Shown here piece by piece: positions 6,313 through 7,039 of a stretch of DNA of 7,039 nt (the first letter of the stretch is position 1; the number at the start of each line of letters is the position of its first letter). The stretch is from Chloroflexota bacterium (GTDB lineage: Bacteria > Chloroflexota > Dehalococcoidia > Lucifugimonadales > UBA3495): NCBI GenBank assembly GCA_022562335.1, contig JADFPM010000142.1:1-7039 (forward strand). The letters run 5' to 3'. The notes under the pieces were generated by a model. The model did no database searches and had not been told where the DNA came from. It saw nothing but the letters and a program-made list of their open reading frames with translations. Made by a program: the position numbers and the translations under genes.

Positions 6313-6324
6313 CCTCCTTGGAGG
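6313..6324 (-). promoter_or_regulatory. Ribosome binding site with self-complementary flank
   Basis: On the minus strand CCTCC (6324-6320) is followed after two bases by GGAGG, the Shine-Dalgarno core for the 226-aa gene. The twelve bases form a small perfect palindromic hairpin that could partly mask the ribosome binding site. The stem is short (4-5 bp), so a real regulatory effect is uncertain. Confidence 0.3.
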
Positions 6325-6336
6325 AGATGTGAGAGT

Positions 6337-6365
6337 CGTGAGGCCGCCACTAGGGCGGCCTCACG
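6337..6365. terminator. 12-bp GC-rich hairpin upstream of the 226-aa gene
   Basis: CGTGAGGCCGCC (6337-6348) and GGCGGCCTCACG (6354-6365) are perfect 12-bp arms with a 5-nt loop. On the minus strand it lies 25 bp after the stop of the degraded frame ending at 6390 and just before the 226-aa surface gene. It fits an old terminator of the upstream gene, like the hairpins after each collagen-like gene, though no clear U-tract follows on either strand. It could instead sit in the leader of the 226-aa gene. Confidence 0.45.
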
Positions 6366-6389
6366 TTAACCTCTTGGTTTAGTCCCGGG

Positions 6390-6657
6390 TTATGGCAGAA
6401 CGATGAGGTTCCAGCCACCCACCAGGGATATTCCGTTGAAGTCTTGGGCCTCGTTGACCCGGATCCAAACGATGTCCCCACCAGATACGTTGATGAGATC
6501 GTAACGACTCTACGATTGATGAATTCGGTGCGTACATTGCCTCGCCCTTTGGGCAGGCTCTTTGCCACCAACCGACCACGCGCATCCAACTTGTCAGCGC
6601 CACAGTGGAACACTCCATACTCGGGAGAACTGGCATTTGCCAACGCCACCTGTTTCT
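6390..6657 (-). pseudogene. Frameshifted C-terminal remnant of a probable secreted protein
   Basis: The clearest part is 6509-6390, 39 codons to a TAA, reading SRYDLINVSGGDIVWIRV, then a segment ending GGWNLIVLP. This GDIVWIxV...GWNLI ending is, to my memory, common at the C-terminus of secreted or surface proteins in Chloroflexota. A TAG (6512-6510) closes that frame upstream. The coding-like sequence seems to continue in another frame (EYGVFHCGADKLDARG, then LVAKSLPKGRGNVRTEFINR), so one single-base indel near 6509-6514 would join the two. No start codon or ribosome binding site of its own is evident. The upper limit is uncertain: it abuts the ribonucleotide reductase fragment around 6660-6672. 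The parent family is not identified. Confidence 0.45.
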
Positions 6658-6837
6658 CTAGTTTCTCCGGTTTCCACTCGTCATCATCGTCCAGAACTGG
6701 TGGTCCCATAGCTCCGGATGTTCTTCTACGCTAGCTATGTCAGCAGCAACTCGTGTGAACATCTCATTCGGTGTCTCTCTGGGCAGCAGGTATCTCCGCT
6801 TGAGAATAGCTATTGCGTTGGGTGAAAGTTTGGGCAT
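6658..6837 (-). pseudogene. nrdJ: N-terminal fragment of adenosylcobalamin-dependent ribonucleotide reductase
   Basis: Fifty-nine codons from ATG 6837 to TAG 6658-6660 read MPKLSPNAIAILKRRYLLP, then ETPNEMFTRVAADIASVEE and FWTMMTSG. This is the expected opening of a class II (B12-dependent) ribonucleotide reductase large chain, which normally continues into FLPNSPTLMNAG and several hundred more residues. Here homology stops after MMTSG, about position 6673; four unrelated residues and a stop follow. The whole catalytic barrel, including the active-site cysteines, is absent. A ribosome binding site remains: GGAG (6846-6843), 5 nt before the ATG. It is therefore a truncated copy produced by deletion or recombination; the intact gene must be elsewhere if the cell depends on it. 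It could still be translated as a short peptide. Confidence 0.65.
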
Positions 6838-6863
6838 TACCTCTCCGTGTAAACAATTGAAGA

Positions 6864-6923
6864 TGTGTCCCCACCTATCCCTGGCGGGAAGTCCTTAGTT
6901 GAGGACTTCTCAGCAGGGACACA
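6864..6923. repeat. Nested inverted repeat, REP/MITE-like
   Basis: The outer arms TGTGTCCC (6864-6871) and GGGACACA (6916-6923) are perfectly complementary. An inner pair GAAGTCCT (6888-6895) and AGGACTTC (6902-6909) forms a second perfect 8-bp stem with a 6-nt loop. The 60-bp unit lies between the end of one gene (6944) and the start of the reductase fragment. Outer GTGTCCC/GGGACAC arms resemble the palindromes of REP elements mobilised by RAYT transposases, but no transposase is present and no second copy occurs in the window. It could simply terminate the upstream gene, although no U-tract follows. Confidence 0.5.
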
Positions 6924-6943
6924 CCTTTGAACTAGCAGAGATA

Positions 6944-7039
6944 CTAGGTCTCTACGAGCACCTTCCCCCCTAGCGGGTTCCACCATGCGTCCATGGTATA
7001 GGTGCGGCCATTGGCAGGCCGGGGGCCCACCGCGAAATA
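6944..7039 (-). CDS. Unidentified protein, C-terminal 31 residues, cut by right edge
   Basis: A minus-strand frame enters from the right edge and ends at TAG 6944-6946. It reads YFAVGPRPANGRTYTMDAWW, then NPLGGKVLVET. The composition looks like the soluble C-terminus of a real protein rather than chance sequence, with no membrane segment or low complexity. Too little is present to name a family. It lies upstream, in the direction of transcription, of the inverted repeat and the ribonucleotide reductase fragment, and its relation to them is unknown. Confidence 0.5.
   Translation of the reverse strand, partial: YFAVGPRPANGRTYTMDAWWNPLGGKVLVET

Noticed and set aside
6444..6734. Plus-strand 96-codon frame in the degraded right end
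   Set aside because: It is antisense to the ribonucleotide reductase fragment and the secreted-protein remnant, with no recognisable motif.
6864..6923. Integron attC site
   Set aside because: The conserved attC core sites and the unpaired extrahelical base pattern are not visible, and no integrase is present.

Overview
The window is a GC-rich stretch of bacterial chromosome. The gene families, small surface proteins with a signal peptide, a Thr/Pro or collagen-like stalk and a C-terminal membrane anchor, and a vitamin-B12-type (class II) ribonucleotide reductase fragment together suggest a member of the Chloroflexota, perhaps the Dehalococcoidia/SAR202 side. That placement is inference from style and gene content; no rRNA or other marker is present.

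Left third (1-1972, minus strand): a PolX-type DNA polymerase/3'-5' exonuclease with all expected domains, translationally coupled by an ATGA overlap to an unidentified protein that runs off the left edge. A roughly 300-bp divergent intergenic region follows. It holds two sigma-70-like promoters placed back to back, whose -35 boxes form one inverted repeat: one promoter reads left to polX, the other right to a two-gene operon. That operon (2275-3572, plus strand) is bioY (biotin ECF-transporter S component, TTG start) overlapping by 10 bp a small UlaG-like metallo-beta-lactamase-fold protein whose metal-binding HxHxDH motif has lost two ligands.

Middle (3614-6304, minus strand): three consecutive secreted or surface proteins that appear to share one ancestral beta-rich domain. 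In transcription order they are a 226-aa collagen-like protein; a 356-aa collagen-like paralogue that also carries a COG4315/Lipoprotein_15-type repeat; and a 189-aa protein in which the domain is followed by a Thr/Pro linker and a membrane anchor. Long perfect hairpins separate them. The collagen-like stalk of the middle gene is encoded by 18-bp tandem repeats. The leader between the two collagen-like genes contains an inverted-repeat-closed segment that might be a structured RNA.

Right end (6337-7039, minus strand): a degraded mosaic. The C-terminus of an unidentified protein enters from the right edge. It is followed by a 60-bp nested inverted repeat (REP/MITE-like), a 59-codon N-terminal fragment of an adenosylcobalamin-dependent ribonucleotide reductase that still has its ribosome binding site, and then a frameshifted C-terminal remnant that looks like the end of a secreted protein. 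This is the scar of one or more rearrangements.

I found no defence system, CRISPR array, tRNA or rRNA. The most unusual content is the surface-protein cluster, the altered MBL active site and the mosaic right end.
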